A DNA stretch of 22,727 bases from Spirochaetota bacterium (GTDB lineage Bacteria; Spirochaetota; Spirochaetia; DSM-27196; PWMO01): NCBI GenBank assembly GCA_009908925.1, contig JAAAOH010000230.1, positions 1 through 22,727 of the forward strand, in the 5' to 3' direction. Below the pieces are notes generated by a model. That model did no database searches. It had not been told where the DNA came from and worked only from the letters and a program-made list of their open reading frames with translations. Position numbers and translations under genes: made by a program. Position 1 is the first letter of the stretch. Each line of letters opens with the position of its first letter. Positions 1 through 7,766 of the stretch are shown one piece after another.

Positions 1-302
1 AACTCGAGATTCTCACGTGCGGTTAGCTTACCGAACACGTTCGGCACCTCGAAGCCCACGCCGAGGCGCTCATAGATCTCGCGTCCGCTTCGGCGTACGT
101 CGTGGCCGGCCACGAGAGCGACACCGTCGAACCCCTTCAGGACACCCGTAAGCACCTTCTGCGTGGTGCTCTTCCCGGCGCCCGAGGGACCGAGAAACCC
201 GAAGATCTCGCCCTCCTCGACTGCGAAGGACACGCCGCGCACGGCGTCGCGGCCTGCTCCGGGATAGCGGACGCGCAGATCGCTCACATCCACCATGTTC
301 AT
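1..302 (-). CDS. ABC transporter ATP-binding protein, N-terminal part (runs off the left edge)
   Basis: This is the first ~100 residues of an ABC-type ATPase, open to the window edge. Seen: a start ATG at 302-300 giving MNMVDVSDLRVRYPG, then a Walker A motif GPSGAGKST about 35 residues in, and further on VPNVFGKLTARENLE, the Q-loop-side region. Family knowledge: the FGFLGPSGAGKSTT style and the FGKLTARENL stretch are typical of ATPases of drug/lipid ABC-2 exporters (DrrA-like). It would act at the inner face of the cytoplasmic membrane and power a permease that is not visible here. The start codon overlaps the stop of the upstream tetR-type gene as ATGA, so the two are translationally coupled and the transporter is probably controlled by that repressor. 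The Walker B and signature motifs lie outside the window. The substrate cannot be inferred. Confidence 0.88.
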   Translation of the reverse strand, partial: MNMVDVSDLRVRYPGAGRDAVRGVSFAVEEGEIFGFLGPSGAGKSTTQKVLTGVLKGFDGVALVAGHDVRRSGREIYERLGVGFEVPNVFGKLTARENLE

Positions 303-967
303 TTCGACTCTCCTGTGAGCTCTCGGGCAAGCCCGTCCGCGACATAACGCGAGAGGCGGTCACGCACGGCGGGAAATACGGCGGGTCCGATGATGCCCTC
401 GAGGGTGGGAAGGAGGGCGAGCACCTTGATGACGCCGGTCGCGACCTCGGCGGATAGCGCCCCTGCGGCGTCGCTTCCCGCCGCGTCTGCCTCCGCCGTC
501 CCGGTCGCGTCGGAGCCCGCGTCGTCGAGGAGATCACCGAGAATCCCCTCGAAGTAGGCTACATCCCCGAGCGCGTGCTCCGCGAGGCGCTCGGGAGGGA
601 GGGCTCGGGCGAGGTAGGCGAGCTCCTCGGGATCGGTGAGCACGCGCAGGAACGGCCGCCCGCTCAGCACACTGGTTGCACCCTCGATGACGACTTGTAT
701 GCGCTCTTCGGGCTCCGGGCCGGCCCGCTGCAGCGCCTCGTCGATCTCGGCGCGGATGTCCCCTTCGGCCCGCTCGAGGAGTTCGAAGAAGAACTCTTCC
801 TTCGAGCGTGCGAATCGGTAGAAGGAACCCTTGGCGATACCGGCCGCCTCGGCAATCTCGGCGATCGTGGTTCGACGGATGCCGCGGGACGCGGCGAGGC
901 GCTCAGCCTCAGCGTAGAGTCGCTCTTGGATGCGGTCCTGTTCGGCTTCGGTGAATCCCCTCGGCAT
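299..967 (-). CDS. TetR/AcrR-family transcriptional regulator
   Basis: A 222-residue repressor-type protein. Seen: an N-terminal helix-turn-helix at about residues 33-53 (TIAEIAEAAGIAKGSFYRFA), directly followed by the KEEFFFELLERAE helix usual in TetR proteins, then a helical ligand-binding domain. The start at 967 (MPRGFTEAEQ) is chosen over an upstream ATG at 1069 because GGAGGAG lies just before it and the extra 34 residues are Arg/Gly-rich and family-atypical. Residues ~149-172 are an Ala/Gly/Asp-rich run inserted in the helical domain. Its stop overlaps the start of the ABC ATPase, so it probably regulates its own operon. It is transcribed away from the pyruvate dehydrogenase operon and could affect that promoter too. 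The ligand is unknown. Confidence 0.9.
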   Translation of the reverse strand: MPRGFTEAEQDRIQERLYAEAERLAASRGIRRTTIAEIAEAAGIAKGSFYRFARSKEEFFFELLERAEGDIRAEIDEALQRAGPEPEERIQVVIEGATSVLSGRPFLRVLTDPEELAYLARALPPERLAEHALGDVAYFEGILGDLLDDAGSDATGTAEADAAGSDAAGALSAEVATGVIKVLALLPTLEGIIGPAVFPAVRDRLSRYVADGLARELTGESK

Positions 968-1058
968 GCCGCTCCTCCGTCCCCGCCTCCGATTCCGGAT
1001 CCCGGCCTCCGTCCCCGCCCCGGCGCCTCTTCCATGACTGTTTAGTACGTTGTGGTCA

Positions 1059-1072
1059 TATGTTCGCACATA
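1059..1072. promoter_or_regulatory. Candidate TetR operator (inverted repeat)
   Basis: TATGT-TCGC-ACATA is an inverted repeat with perfect 5-bp arms and a 4-bp spacer. It lies between the divergent TetR gene and the pdh operon. TetR-family repressors usually bind such palindromes near their own promoter. The arms are short, so chance occurrence is possible. Confidence 0.3.
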
Positions 1073-1103
1073 CCCGTGGCTCCGTCAAGACTCCCGATGG
1101 TAC

Positions 1104-1150
1104 TTTCTAACTCGCCGGCGGTACGGTACAATTTACACGACCAAAGGAGG
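1104..1150 (+). promoter_or_regulatory. Candidate promoter and ribosome binding site of the pdh operon
   Basis: TACAAT at 1127-1132 is a good -10 match. The -35 region about 17 bp upstream (TTTCTA at 1104-1109) is weak. AAAGGAGG at 1143-1150 is a strong Shine-Dalgarno, 5 nt before the ATG at 1156. The -10 element and the ribosome site are convincing. The -35 is not, which may mean activator dependence or a different start point. Confidence 0.45.
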
Positions 1151-1155
1151 AAGAG

Positions 1156-2244
1156 ATGCTTCTCGATGAGTTCGACCCACTCTCCGATGACATGGTATCG
1201 GTGCTCGACAACGACGGGCGCGTGACGCGCAAGGGCTGGAAGCAGCCGGTCTCCGACGAGGAGGCCGTCGAAGCACTGAAGCAGATGCTCCTCGCCAGAC
1301 AGGCGGATACCATGTCCGTATCCTACCAACGTCAGGGCCGCATGTTCACATATCCCCCCAACCTCGGTCAGGAGGCCATACAGGTCGCTGCCGGTATGCT
1401 ACTGCGAGAAGACGACTGGCTGGTGCCCGCGTTTCGCGAGCTTGGTATGTGGCTTGCCAAGGGTGTCACGCTGAAAGAGCTGTTTCTCTACTGGCGCGGA
1501 CACGAGGACGCCTCCCGCTTCGAGCACGCCACGAATGCGCTGCCGCTGTCGGTGCCCGTTGCAAGCCAGATAACGCACGGTACCGGTATCGGCTTCGCGG
1601 TGAAGAAGCGGGGCACCGATCAGGTCGTGTGCGCCTGTGTTGGGGACGGAGGAACATCGGAGGGCGATTTTCACGAAGGTCTGAACTTCGCCGGCGTGTG
1701 GCAGGTTCCGGTCGTGTTTCTCGTGCAGAATAATCAGTTTGCGATTTCGGTGCCGTCGCATAGCCAGACGGCGTCCCGAAATATCGCAGCGAAAGGTCGC
1801 GCCTACGGCATGCCCGGCATACAGGTTGACGGCAACGATTACTTTGCCTCCTACGAGGTCATGAAGGAGGCTGTCGATCACGCGCGCGCCGGTAAAGGGC
1901 CGGTGCTCGTGGAGGCGGTCACCTACCGCAAGGGCGCCCACACCACCTCCGACGACCCCTCGCGCTATCGCACGAAGGAGGAGGAGACCGAGTGGGAGAC
2001 GAGGGATCCGATCAACCGATTGCGGGCCTATCTCGAAGCGAAGAACGCGTGGTCGGAGAACGAGAAACAGCTGCTCCATGAGTATCGCAAGGAGATCGAC
2101 CGGCAGTTCCTCGAGGCGGAGAACTACGGTCCCTACGAGCTCGAAGACGTATTCCGGTGGCACTATGAGGAGATGCCCGAAGAGCTCCGGCGACAGAAGG
2201 TCGCCTACGAGCGCTTTCTCAACTGGAAGGAGGCGCAGGCATGA
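1156..2244 (+). CDS. pdhA: Pyruvate dehydrogenase E1 component, alpha subunit
   Basis: A 362-residue thiamine-diphosphate enzyme subunit that, with E1 beta, decarboxylates a 2-oxo acid (probably pyruvate) and transfers the acyl group to the lipoyl arm of E2. Seen: the ThDP/Mg motif GDGGTSEGDFHE at 163-174 ending in QNNQFAIS (Asn192-Asn193), the family stretch YQRQGRMFTYPPNLGQEA at 57-74, and the C-terminal HTTSDDPSRYRTKEE block. The length matches bacterial two-subunit E1 alpha such as Bacillus PdhA. It is the first gene of a four-gene complex operon and overlaps E1 beta by 4 nt (ATGA). A branched-chain 2-oxoacid E1 would look similar. Gene order and motif style favour pyruvate or acetoin, and pyruvate is the best guess. 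Confidence 0.92.
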   Translation: MLLDEFDPLSDDMVSVLDNDGRVTRKGWKQPVSDEEAVEALKQMLLARQADTMSVSYQRQGRMFTYPPNLGQEAIQVAAGMLLREDDWLVPAFRELGMWLAKGVTLKELFLYWRGHEDASRFEHATNALPLSVPVASQITHGTGIGFAVKKRGTDQVVCACVGDGGTSEGDFHEGLNFAGVWQVPVVFLVQNNQFAISVPSHSQTASRNIAAKGRAYGMPGIQVDGNDYFASYEVMKEAVDHARAGKGPVLVEAVTYRKGAHTTSDDPSRYRTKEEETEWETRDPINRLRAYLEAKNAWSENEKQLLHEYRKEIDRQFLEAENYGPYELEDVFRWHYEEMPEELRRQKVAYERFLNWKEAQA

Positions 2245-3218
2245 AGGCGATCAACATGGTACAGGCGCTCACGAGCGCCCTCGATCACGCCCTGGAGTCG
2301 GATGAGAGTGTCGTCGTCTACGGAGAGGATGTCGGGGTGGAAGGCGGGGTCTTCCGCGTAACCCAGGGGCTTCAGCAGAAGCACGGCGCCGACCGCGTGT
2401 TCGACAGTCCGCTCGCAGAATCCGCCATCGCGGGCACCGCGATCGGCATGGCCGCGGCAGGGCTGCGGCCGGTTATCGAGATGCAGTTTTCCGGGTTCGC
2501 CTATCCGGCGTTCAACCAGGTCATCTCTCACCTCTCCCGCATGCGGAATCGCACCCGGGGCGCATACCCGATGCCGGTTGTGGTGCGCATGCCCTACGGA
2601 GGCGGGATCAACGCCATCGAGCATCACTCCGAAAGCATGGAGGCGGTCTACGCCCATATTCCGGGCCTCATGGTGGTCATCCCCTCCTCGCCGCACGATG
2701 CGAAAGGCCTGCTCATGAGCGCCATCGAGAGCAACGACCCCGTCATCTTCATGGAGCCCAAGCGCATCTACCGGGCGGTGAAACAGGAGGTTTCCGAGGA
2801 GCCATTCCGCGTTCCGCTCGGCAGCGCACGTGTGGTACAGCCGGGAGAGCACATCACTGTGGTCGCCTACGGCGCCATGATCCGGGAGGTGCAGAAGGCC
2901 ATGGTGCAGGCGAAGCAGGCGGGCATCTCGGTCGAGCTCATAGATCTGAGGACTATCTATCCCGTCGACCGGGAGACGATCGGGCGATCCATTAGAAAGA
3001 CCGGCCGCATGCTCTTCGTCGGCGAGGCGCCGTCGAGCTACGGGCCCGGCGCTGAGCTCATGAGCATTGCCGTCGAGGAGGCGTTCCTGCATCTCGAGGC
3101 ACCACCGCGGCGGCTGACCGGTTTCGACACCATCGTTCCGCTGCCGCAGGGCGAGCATTTCTACATGCAGGATCCACAACGGATTTTCTACGAGATCCAG
3201 AACCTGGTACACTTCTAG
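2241..3218 (+). CDS. pdhB: Pyruvate dehydrogenase E1 component, beta subunit
   Basis: A 325-residue transketolase-like subunit that completes the E1 heterotetramer. Seen: YGEDVGVEGGVFRVTQGL near residues 27-44, FDSPLAESAIAGTAIGMA with the ThDP-activating Glu60, the HHSES block at 128-132, and the C-terminal transketolase domain (VELIDLRTIYPVDRETI, then VGEAPSSYGPGAELM). Length and motif order are normal for the family. The start ATG overlaps the stop of pdhA (ATGA), with the ribosome site AAGGAGG inside pdhA, so the two subunits are coupled for equal output. The end lies 14 nt before the E2 gene. No missing key residue was noticed. Confidence 0.93.
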   Translation: MKAINMVQALTSALDHALESDESVVVYGEDVGVEGGVFRVTQGLQQKHGADRVFDSPLAESAIAGTAIGMAAAGLRPVIEMQFSGFAYPAFNQVISHLSRMRNRTRGAYPMPVVVRMPYGGGINAIEHHSESMEAVYAHIPGLMVVIPSSPHDAKGLLMSAIESNDPVIFMEPKRIYRAVKQEVSEEPFRVPLGSARVVQPGEHITVVAYGAMIREVQKAMVQAKQAGISVELIDLRTIYPVDRETIGRSIRKTGRMLFVGEAPSSYGPGAELMSIAVEEAFLHLEAPPRRLTGFDTIVPLPQGEHFYMQDPQRIFYEIQNLVHF

Positions 3219-3232
3219 GGAGGGCCGATCCA

Positions 3233-4609
3233 ATGCGATACATGTTCAAATTTCCCGACATCGGAGAAGGCATCACCGAAGGCCAGATCGTAGAGTGGCG
3301 AGTAAAGAAGGCGCAGCAGGTCCAGACCGGCGATCCACTTGTCGAGATGGAGACCGACAAAGTCGTCACCGACATCCCCTCCCCCCGCGATGGGACCGTC
3401 GTGGCTATCTACGGATCCGAGGGCGACACCATTAACGTCGGCGATCCCCTCGTCGAGCTCGAGATCGAGGGCGTATCGAGTGAGGAAGCTCAGCAGATCG
3501 CCGAGGAAAAGCCCGCGCCGCCCAGCCAGGAACCGGTCGACGAGGGTGACGGCGGGGTCGTCGGAACCATCGAGGTGGCCGGCGAGGGAGCCTACCTCCC
3601 CGCAAGCGACGAGGGCGTAGACCGCTCCGAGCAGACCGAGTCCGGCCGCCCCCGCGGAAAGGCACTGGCGACCCCCGTTGCCCGCGCGGTCGCTCGCAAT
3701 CTCAACATCGATATCAATCGTATCCGGGGCACCGGTCCCGCCGGACGAGTCACCAAGGACGATGTCCATCGCTTCGCCGAAGGCCAGGCCGGCGGCGAAG
3801 CGACCGGGGAGGGCCCGCGCGGCCGCGCTGCTGTCGGTGCCGGCGGGACGGGCGTCCCCCGCAGCGCCGGGGGAGCACCCGGAACGACGGGCGAGGAGGA
3901 GGAGCTCGAGTACCGGCAGCTTTCGGGCATCCGAAAGACCATCGCCCGCCACATGGTGGAGTCCAAGCACAACGCCGCCCACATGAGCGTCACCGAGGAG
4001 GCGGAGATCTCCGAGCTCGTGGAGCTCCGCGCCAGGCACAAGCAGCGCTTCGCCGAGAAGGGCGTGCGGCTGACCTATCTCCCCTTTATCCTGAAGGCCA
4101 TCGCCGCGGCGCTCAAACGCCACCCGAGCCTCAACGCCGAGATGGACCTCGAGCACAACCGTATGATCTATTACCACCGCTACAATCTCGGGATCGCCGT
4201 GGATACCGATGATGGGCTCGTGGTGCCGGTCATACGGGACGTGGACCGACGACCGCTTTCGGAAATCGCCGCAGCCATCGACGACCTTTCGAGCCGCGCA
4301 CGACAGCGCAAGCTCGCAATGGATGAGCTCAAAGGCGGAACGTTCTCGGTGACCAGTTTCGGTTCTATCGGCGGGCTCTTCGCCGTGCCCGTCATCAACT
4401 ATCCCGAAGCAGGAATCCTCGGGATCGGTCGCATCCACAAGCGTCCGGTCGTCACCGAAGGTCCCGAAGGCGACGAGATCGGGATCGGCACGATCATGCC
4501 GTTGTCACTCAGCGTTGATCACCGCATTGTCGACGGCGGTGAGGCAACGCGGTTTCTGAACGACATCGTCGAGTTCCTCGAGAGTCCGGCATCCATGTTC
4601 ATCGATTGA
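3233..4609 (+). CDS. pdhC: Dihydrolipoamide acyltransferase (E2) of the 2-oxoacid dehydrogenase complex
   Basis: The 458-residue core of the complex, carrying acyl groups from E1 to coenzyme A. Domains in order: one lipoyl domain (1-80) with the lipoylated Lys43 in METDKVVTD; an acidic linker; a peripheral-subunit-binding domain (~139-181, ATPVARAVARNLNIDINRIRG with GPAGRVTKDDV); a Gly/Ala-rich linker (~182-220); and the catalytic domain (~230-458) ending in DHRIVDG (429-435), where His430 and Asp434 are the active-site pair. A ribosome site GGGAGG precedes the start at the normal distance. The Gly/Ala linker is longer and more repetitive than needed. The acyl substrate (acetyl or branched-chain) is inferred from the operon and is not proven by sequence. 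Confidence 0.93.
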   Translation: MRYMFKFPDIGEGITEGQIVEWRVKKAQQVQTGDPLVEMETDKVVTDIPSPRDGTVVAIYGSEGDTINVGDPLVELEIEGVSSEEAQQIAEEKPAPPSQEPVDEGDGGVVGTIEVAGEGAYLPASDEGVDRSEQTESGRPRGKALATPVARAVARNLNIDINRIRGTGPAGRVTKDDVHRFAEGQAGGEATGEGPRGRAAVGAGGTGVPRSAGGAPGTTGEEEELEYRQLSGIRKTIARHMVESKHNAAHMSVTEEAEISELVELRARHKQRFAEKGVRLTYLPFILKAIAAALKRHPSLNAEMDLEHNRMIYYHRYNLGIAVDTDDGLVVPVIRDVDRRPLSEIAAAIDDLSSRARQRKLAMDELKGGTFSVTSFGSIGGLFAVPVINYPEAGILGIGRIHKRPVVTEGPEGDEIGIGTIMPLSLSVDHRIVDGGEATRFLNDIVEFLESPASMFID

Positions 4610-4620
4610 GGAGGCATCAC

Positions 4621-5964
4621 ATGTACGACGTAATCATCATCGGAGCAGGACCCGCCGGATACGTAGCCGCATTGCGTGCGGGACAGCTCGGCATGAAGAC
4701 GCTGCTCATCGAGCGCGGGCGTGTCGGCGGACGGGCTCTTCACGCCGGCGTAGTACCATCGAAGGGAATGCTCGAGTCCGCGCGCTTCTTCCAGCAGGTG
4801 ATGCAGGCATCCCACTTCGGGGTGGAAGGTCTCGACACGCAGCACGCACGGTTCAGTATGCGCACAGCCATGCAGCGCTCGACGCAGGTCGCCGAGCGCA
4901 TGAGCGAGAGCATCGAGGCGAAACTGGAGGCGCGCGGGGTGGAGCGGATACGTGGTGAGGCCGAGATTGCTTCGGGCACGTCGGTCAGCGTTGAAAGCCG
5001 CGTTATCGAGGGCCGCCATATCATCCTCGCCACCGGCTCCGATACTGTCGCCCTGCCCTTCAACATGCCCGCCGAACGAACCGCGACTGCCTGGACCGCC
5101 CTATCGACGCCGGAGGTACCCGAGCGCGTGGTGGTCCTCGGTACTACGCCGGTTGCGGTGGAGTACGCGGAGCTTTTCTCGATGCTCGGCTCGACGGTGA
5201 CCATCGCCACGGCCATGCCGGGGCTGCTCCCGATGCTCGGCCCGCGGCTCGTGGAGGCGGTGACCAGGCGGCTTCAGAGCGCCGGGGTGCAGATCATCAC
5301 CGATGCCGGCACCTACAGCTACGGGAACGGTCGCCTCAAAATCGGGACGGAGACTGCTCCCTGCGATGTTCTTATCAACTGTATCGCCGAGCGCGGTGTC
5401 CTGCCCGGCGGCGAGATATCATTTGACATGGCAGGGCCGTTCCCGAACGTGGACGCCTACCTCCGTACGAGCGTGGAGACGATTTACGCGGTCGGCAATG
5501 TAAACGGGATGATGCCGACCGCGCGCAGTGCCTCGGCACAGGGATTGTACGCGGTGAACAATATCGCCGGCGTCACCGATCCCTGGATCAAGGGTAATGA
5601 GCCTGTGGTCGTGTACGGAGAGCCGGAGATCGCTCAGATCGGTCGCACCGAGTCCGAGCTGGAGGCCGACGGCGTCGCGTTTCGAAGTGTTGAGGCACCG
5701 CTCACCGAAAACAGCACCGCCCTCATCCGGGGCGCCGGAGACGGCTTCGTTCGGATTCTCTTCGAGCAAACCTACGGCGAGGTGCTCGGTGTGCAGATAT
5801 TCGCCGAGAACGCCTCCGACCTCATCGGGGAGGCTGCGGCCATGATGCGGTTCGAGGGAACCGTCTACGATGCCGCGCGCACGGCGCACGCCCATCCCAC
5901 GATTTCGGAGGTCTTCATGGATCTCGGTCGGACTGCGGGGGAGGACATCGAGTCAGTCACTTGA
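4621..5964 (+). CDS. E3-like flavoprotein: dihydrolipoyl dehydrogenase homologue without redox cysteines
   Basis: A 447-residue protein of the pyridine nucleotide-disulphide oxidoreductase family, in the E3 position of the pdh operon. The start at 4621 is chosen for GAGGAGG a few nt upstream. Intact: the FAD motif GAGPAGYVAALRAG (8-21) with Glu31, ILATGSD, and the C-terminal HAHPTISE holding the catalytic His-Glu pair. Altered: the redox centre normally GGTCLNxGCIPSK reads GGRALHAGVVPSK, so Ala39 and Val44 replace both cysteines; the NAD motif GxGxxG reads GTTPVA; the acidic residue after the next strand is lost (TIATAMPG); and the second FAD motif has GN in place of GD. It should bind FAD but cannot run the normal lipoamide-to-NAD reaction. 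It may be a structural or regulatory E3 homologue or use another acceptor. The reading frame is intact, so it does not look like simple decay. Confidence 0.85.
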   Translation: MYDVIIIGAGPAGYVAALRAGQLGMKTLLIERGRVGGRALHAGVVPSKGMLESARFFQQVMQASHFGVEGLDTQHARFSMRTAMQRSTQVAERMSESIEAKLEARGVERIRGEAEIASGTSVSVESRVIEGRHIILATGSDTVALPFNMPAERTATAWTALSTPEVPERVVVLGTTPVAVEYAELFSMLGSTVTIATAMPGLLPMLGPRLVEAVTRRLQSAGVQIITDAGTYSYGNGRLKIGTETAPCDVLINCIAERGVLPGGEISFDMAGPFPNVDAYLRTSVETIYAVGNVNGMMPTARSASAQGLYAVNNIAGVTDPWIKGNEPVVVYGEPEIAQIGRTESELEADGVAFRSVEAPLTENSTALIRGAGDGFVRILFEQTYGEVLGVQIFAENASDLIGEAAAMMRFEGTVYDAARTAHAHPTISEVFMDLGRTAGEDIESVT

Positions 5965-5983
5965 ACCGAAGAGATGGATTAAC

Positions 5984-6838
5984 ATGAGCACGGACGTGCT
6001 GAAGTTTGGAACTTTCAATATTCGAACCACGGCTGTGGGCAACACCGGACGTCTGCGCTGGAACCGACGACGCGAAGTCATCGAGTCGCTGATTCAGCGG
6101 CAGGACCCCGATATCCTCGCGCTGCAGGAGGTCACGAACCGGACCCACGGTATTCCCAATGACGTCGACCAGTTGCAATGGCTCGCCGATACCTTTCCGC
6201 GTCTCGAAGCTGCGGTTGGCACGGTGGCGGATGAGCCGCCTGCCGACAATCCGATCCTCATTCGTGGGGAAAGGCTGGAGACGCTGAGTCGCGGATTCCT
6301 CGCCTTCGATGAAGAGGGGCTCGTCATCGCCGGTGGGATCGATCCCCGACTGCTCCGGGGGCGCCCCCACAGCAGGATCCGACGGCATCAGGCGGCACGG
6401 CATCTGAGTAAGTCTTTCGCCGCGTGGGGCGTACTGCAGGACAAAGAGGAGGATGAGCAACTCGTGGTGTATAACGTGCACCTCGATGCGCGTAATCCGA
6501 AGTTTCGGCGGCGGCAGGCGCAGCTCATAATCGACACCATCCGGCAGCTCGGGCACCTCGACATGCCCCTCGTCGTGCTGGGGGATTTCAACTCGTTTCG
6601 CGGATCACCGCCGGTGCGAGCACTCACCGAGCTCGGACTCGAGCCGGTTATCGAAGCCAACCGACGGGGGACCTTTCATTTCGGTTACGGGGTTACCCTG
6701 TGGCCGCGGATCGATCATATTCTGGTCTCGGAGCAACTCGAAATTCGAGACGGGTACATCGAGCGACACAAACACGAGGGGGTCTACCCCTCGGATCATT
6801 ATCCGGTGTTCGCCGAGGTGGAGCCGCTGGCCTCTTAG
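5984..6838 (+). CDS. Endonuclease/exonuclease/phosphatase (EEP) family protein
   Basis: A 284-residue metal-dependent phosphodiesterase or phosphatase of the DNase I-like fold. All signature residues are visible: Asn12 (FNIRTT), Glu49 (LALQEV), His166 (YNVHLDAR), Asp201 and Asn203 (VLGDFNS), Asp244-His245 (RIDHILVS) and the terminal SDH at 270-272. The start at 5984 is chosen because the next in-frame upstream ATG would lie inside the E3-like gene and give an atypical Arg-rich leader. The ribosome site is weak. No signal peptide is seen, so it is likely cytoplasmic. The 19-nt gap suggests cotranscription with pdh, though no metabolic link is obvious. The substrate (DNA, RNA, phosphoinositide or other phosphodiester) cannot be told from motifs alone. 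Its TAG stop overlaps the stop of the convergent gene. Confidence 0.85.
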   Translation: MSTDVLKFGTFNIRTTAVGNTGRLRWNRRREVIESLIQRQDPDILALQEVTNRTHGIPNDVDQLQWLADTFPRLEAAVGTVADEPPADNPILIRGERLETLSRGFLAFDEEGLVIAGGIDPRLLRGRPHSRIRRHQAARHLSKSFAAWGVLQDKEEDEQLVVYNVHLDARNPKFRRRQAQLIIDTIRQLGHLDMPLVVLGDFNSFRGSPPVRALTELGLEPVIEANRRGTFHFGYGVTLWPRIDHILVSEQLEIRDGYIERHKHEGVYPSDHYPVFAEVEPLAS

Positions 6839-7473
6839 GTTTCCGCGGCCCCCTCGTCTCCGGTCGGCCCGTCTCCGGCCGCTTCTTCTTCGACTCGCTC
6901 CTCCCCGGATCCGGCGCGGTAGTCGGTGTAGAACTGCGGGCGCCCCGGGATGGAGAGCCTGAGCAGGAGTTGCGCGTCGGCATCGCCGACGGCGGCCGCT
7001 TCCGCGTCATCACCGTCCCCGTCGGCGACGTCACCCTCTTCGGCGTCGGCGTTCGATCCCGCCTCAGCGGCTTCGCCTTCTTCCGCATCCGCCGCCAGGC
7101 GGCGCTCCTCCACGCTGTACGCGAATGATGCGCTCGCGTCCTCCTCGGGCAACTCGACCTCCCGCCACTCCTCACCGTCCTCGGTAGTTTCACGCGCGAG
7201 GAACGTGATGACGTCGTCCTCGACACTGATCTCGCCCCGCGATCCGATGCGTACGGTGCCGGCCTGATAGGCGTAGAACTCGTAGCTGTCTGCCTCTATC
7301 TCCCAGAGAAGGCGGCTCGGTCCAATGACGAGCGACCACGTGCCGGTATAGCTCTGCTCGCCGTTCTCGGGATCTGCCTGAGCGTCCTCGGCCTGCTGAC
7401 CGCTCACGACGGTCGCCAGGCTCATGATCAGAAGCAGAACTGTAAAGAGTCTCGAAAGTCGAAAATGCTGCAC
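6835..7473 (-). CDS. Secreted acidic protein of unknown function
   Basis: A 212-residue protein with a Sec signal peptide: Arg-containing start, hydrophobic core FTVLLLIMSLATVV, and a likely cleavage after VSG before QQAED. I do not recognise the family. Residues ~40-120 look beta-rich (TGTWSLVIGPSRLLWEIEADS, then TVRIGSRGEISVEDDVITF), reminiscent of small lipocalin-like domains. Residues ~130-165 and the C-terminus are strongly acidic, Ala/Asp/Glu/Gly-rich low complexity. The start is GTG at 7473, supported by AGGAGGAG 7 nt upstream. It is divergent from the small secreted protein at 7804 and shares its 330-bp upstream region, so co-regulation is possible. Its TAA stop overlaps the TAG of the EEP gene. 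Confidence 0.75.
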   Translation of the reverse strand: MQHFRLSRLFTVLLLIMSLATVVSGQQAEDAQADPENGEQSYTGTWSLVIGPSRLLWEIEADSYEFYAYQAGTVRIGSRGEISVEDDVITFLARETTEDGEEWREVELPEEDASASFAYSVEERRLAADAEEGEAAEAGSNADAEEGDVADGDGDDAEAAAVGDADAQLLLRLSIPGRPQFYTDYRAGSGEERVEEEAAGDGPTGDEGAAET

Positions 7474-7573
7474 GGTCGGTCTCCTCCTGCACCGGTCCTA
7501 CACCGGGGCATGCGCGGGCGGCATGGTCCCCTATTCCGTGTATCGGCCCGGCCTCCCATCAGCATGAAAGACT

Positions 7574-7606
7574 TTCCCCTGTTTTGTCCATGGGAAGTTT
7601 TTTCCC
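7574..7606. promoter_or_regulatory. Candidate upstream activator site for the NtrC-type regulator
   Basis: TTCCC (7574-7578), GGGAA (7592-7596) and TTCCC (7602-7606) form two linked inverted repeats, with spacers of 13 and 5 nt, in a T-rich patch that stands out from the GC-rich surroundings. It lies about 145-175 bp upstream of the sigma-54 -24 element, where enhancer sites of NtrC-family activators usually sit. Binding by the regulator at 9842 is inferred only from position. Confidence 0.3.
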
Positions 7607-7748
7607 GTCCCGCGCCGGGCGCCGGCTCGCCGCGCGGCCGGGGTGGCGCGGGTTGAGCCGAAATTCGCCCCGAAAGTGCCCGCGAGCGCCGAAAACCGGA
7701 TAAAAACACCTCCGAAAGCGCTCTGCACCGGGGCCCATCAGAGTCAAC

Positions 7749-7766
7749 TTGGCACGGTTCTCGCTT
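7749..7766 (+). promoter_or_regulatory. Sigma-54 (-24/-12) promoter
   Basis: The site reads TTGGCACGGTTCTCGCTT. Against the sigma-54 consensus YTGGCACG-N4-TTGCW only one core base differs (TCGC for TTGC). The invariant GG at 7751-7752 and GC at 7763-7764 are exactly 10 bp apart as required. Transcription would start near 7775, about 29 nt before the ATG at 7804, with the ribosome site in between. A sigma-54-dependent activator gene lies 2 kb downstream. Confidence 0.75.

Noticed and set aside
70..537. Long minus-strand frame of 155 codons across the TetR/ABC junction
   Set aside because: It is Arg/Ser/Pro-rich shadow coding from a high-GC region and overlaps two real genes on the same strand in another frame.
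2205..3233. 342-codon minus-strand frame opposite pdhB
   Set aside because: It mirrors pdhB exactly, is rich in His and Arg, has no ribosome site and matches no family. Long antisense frames are expected at this GC content.
3215..4438. 407-codon minus-strand frame opposite pdhC
   Set aside because: The plus-strand E2 has full domain and motif support, and the antisense frame has none.
7658..7717. Four CCGAAA copies upstream of the secreted protein gene
   Set aside because: Spacing is irregular (12, 19 and 23 bp) and the hexamer is short, so they are not convincing binding sites.
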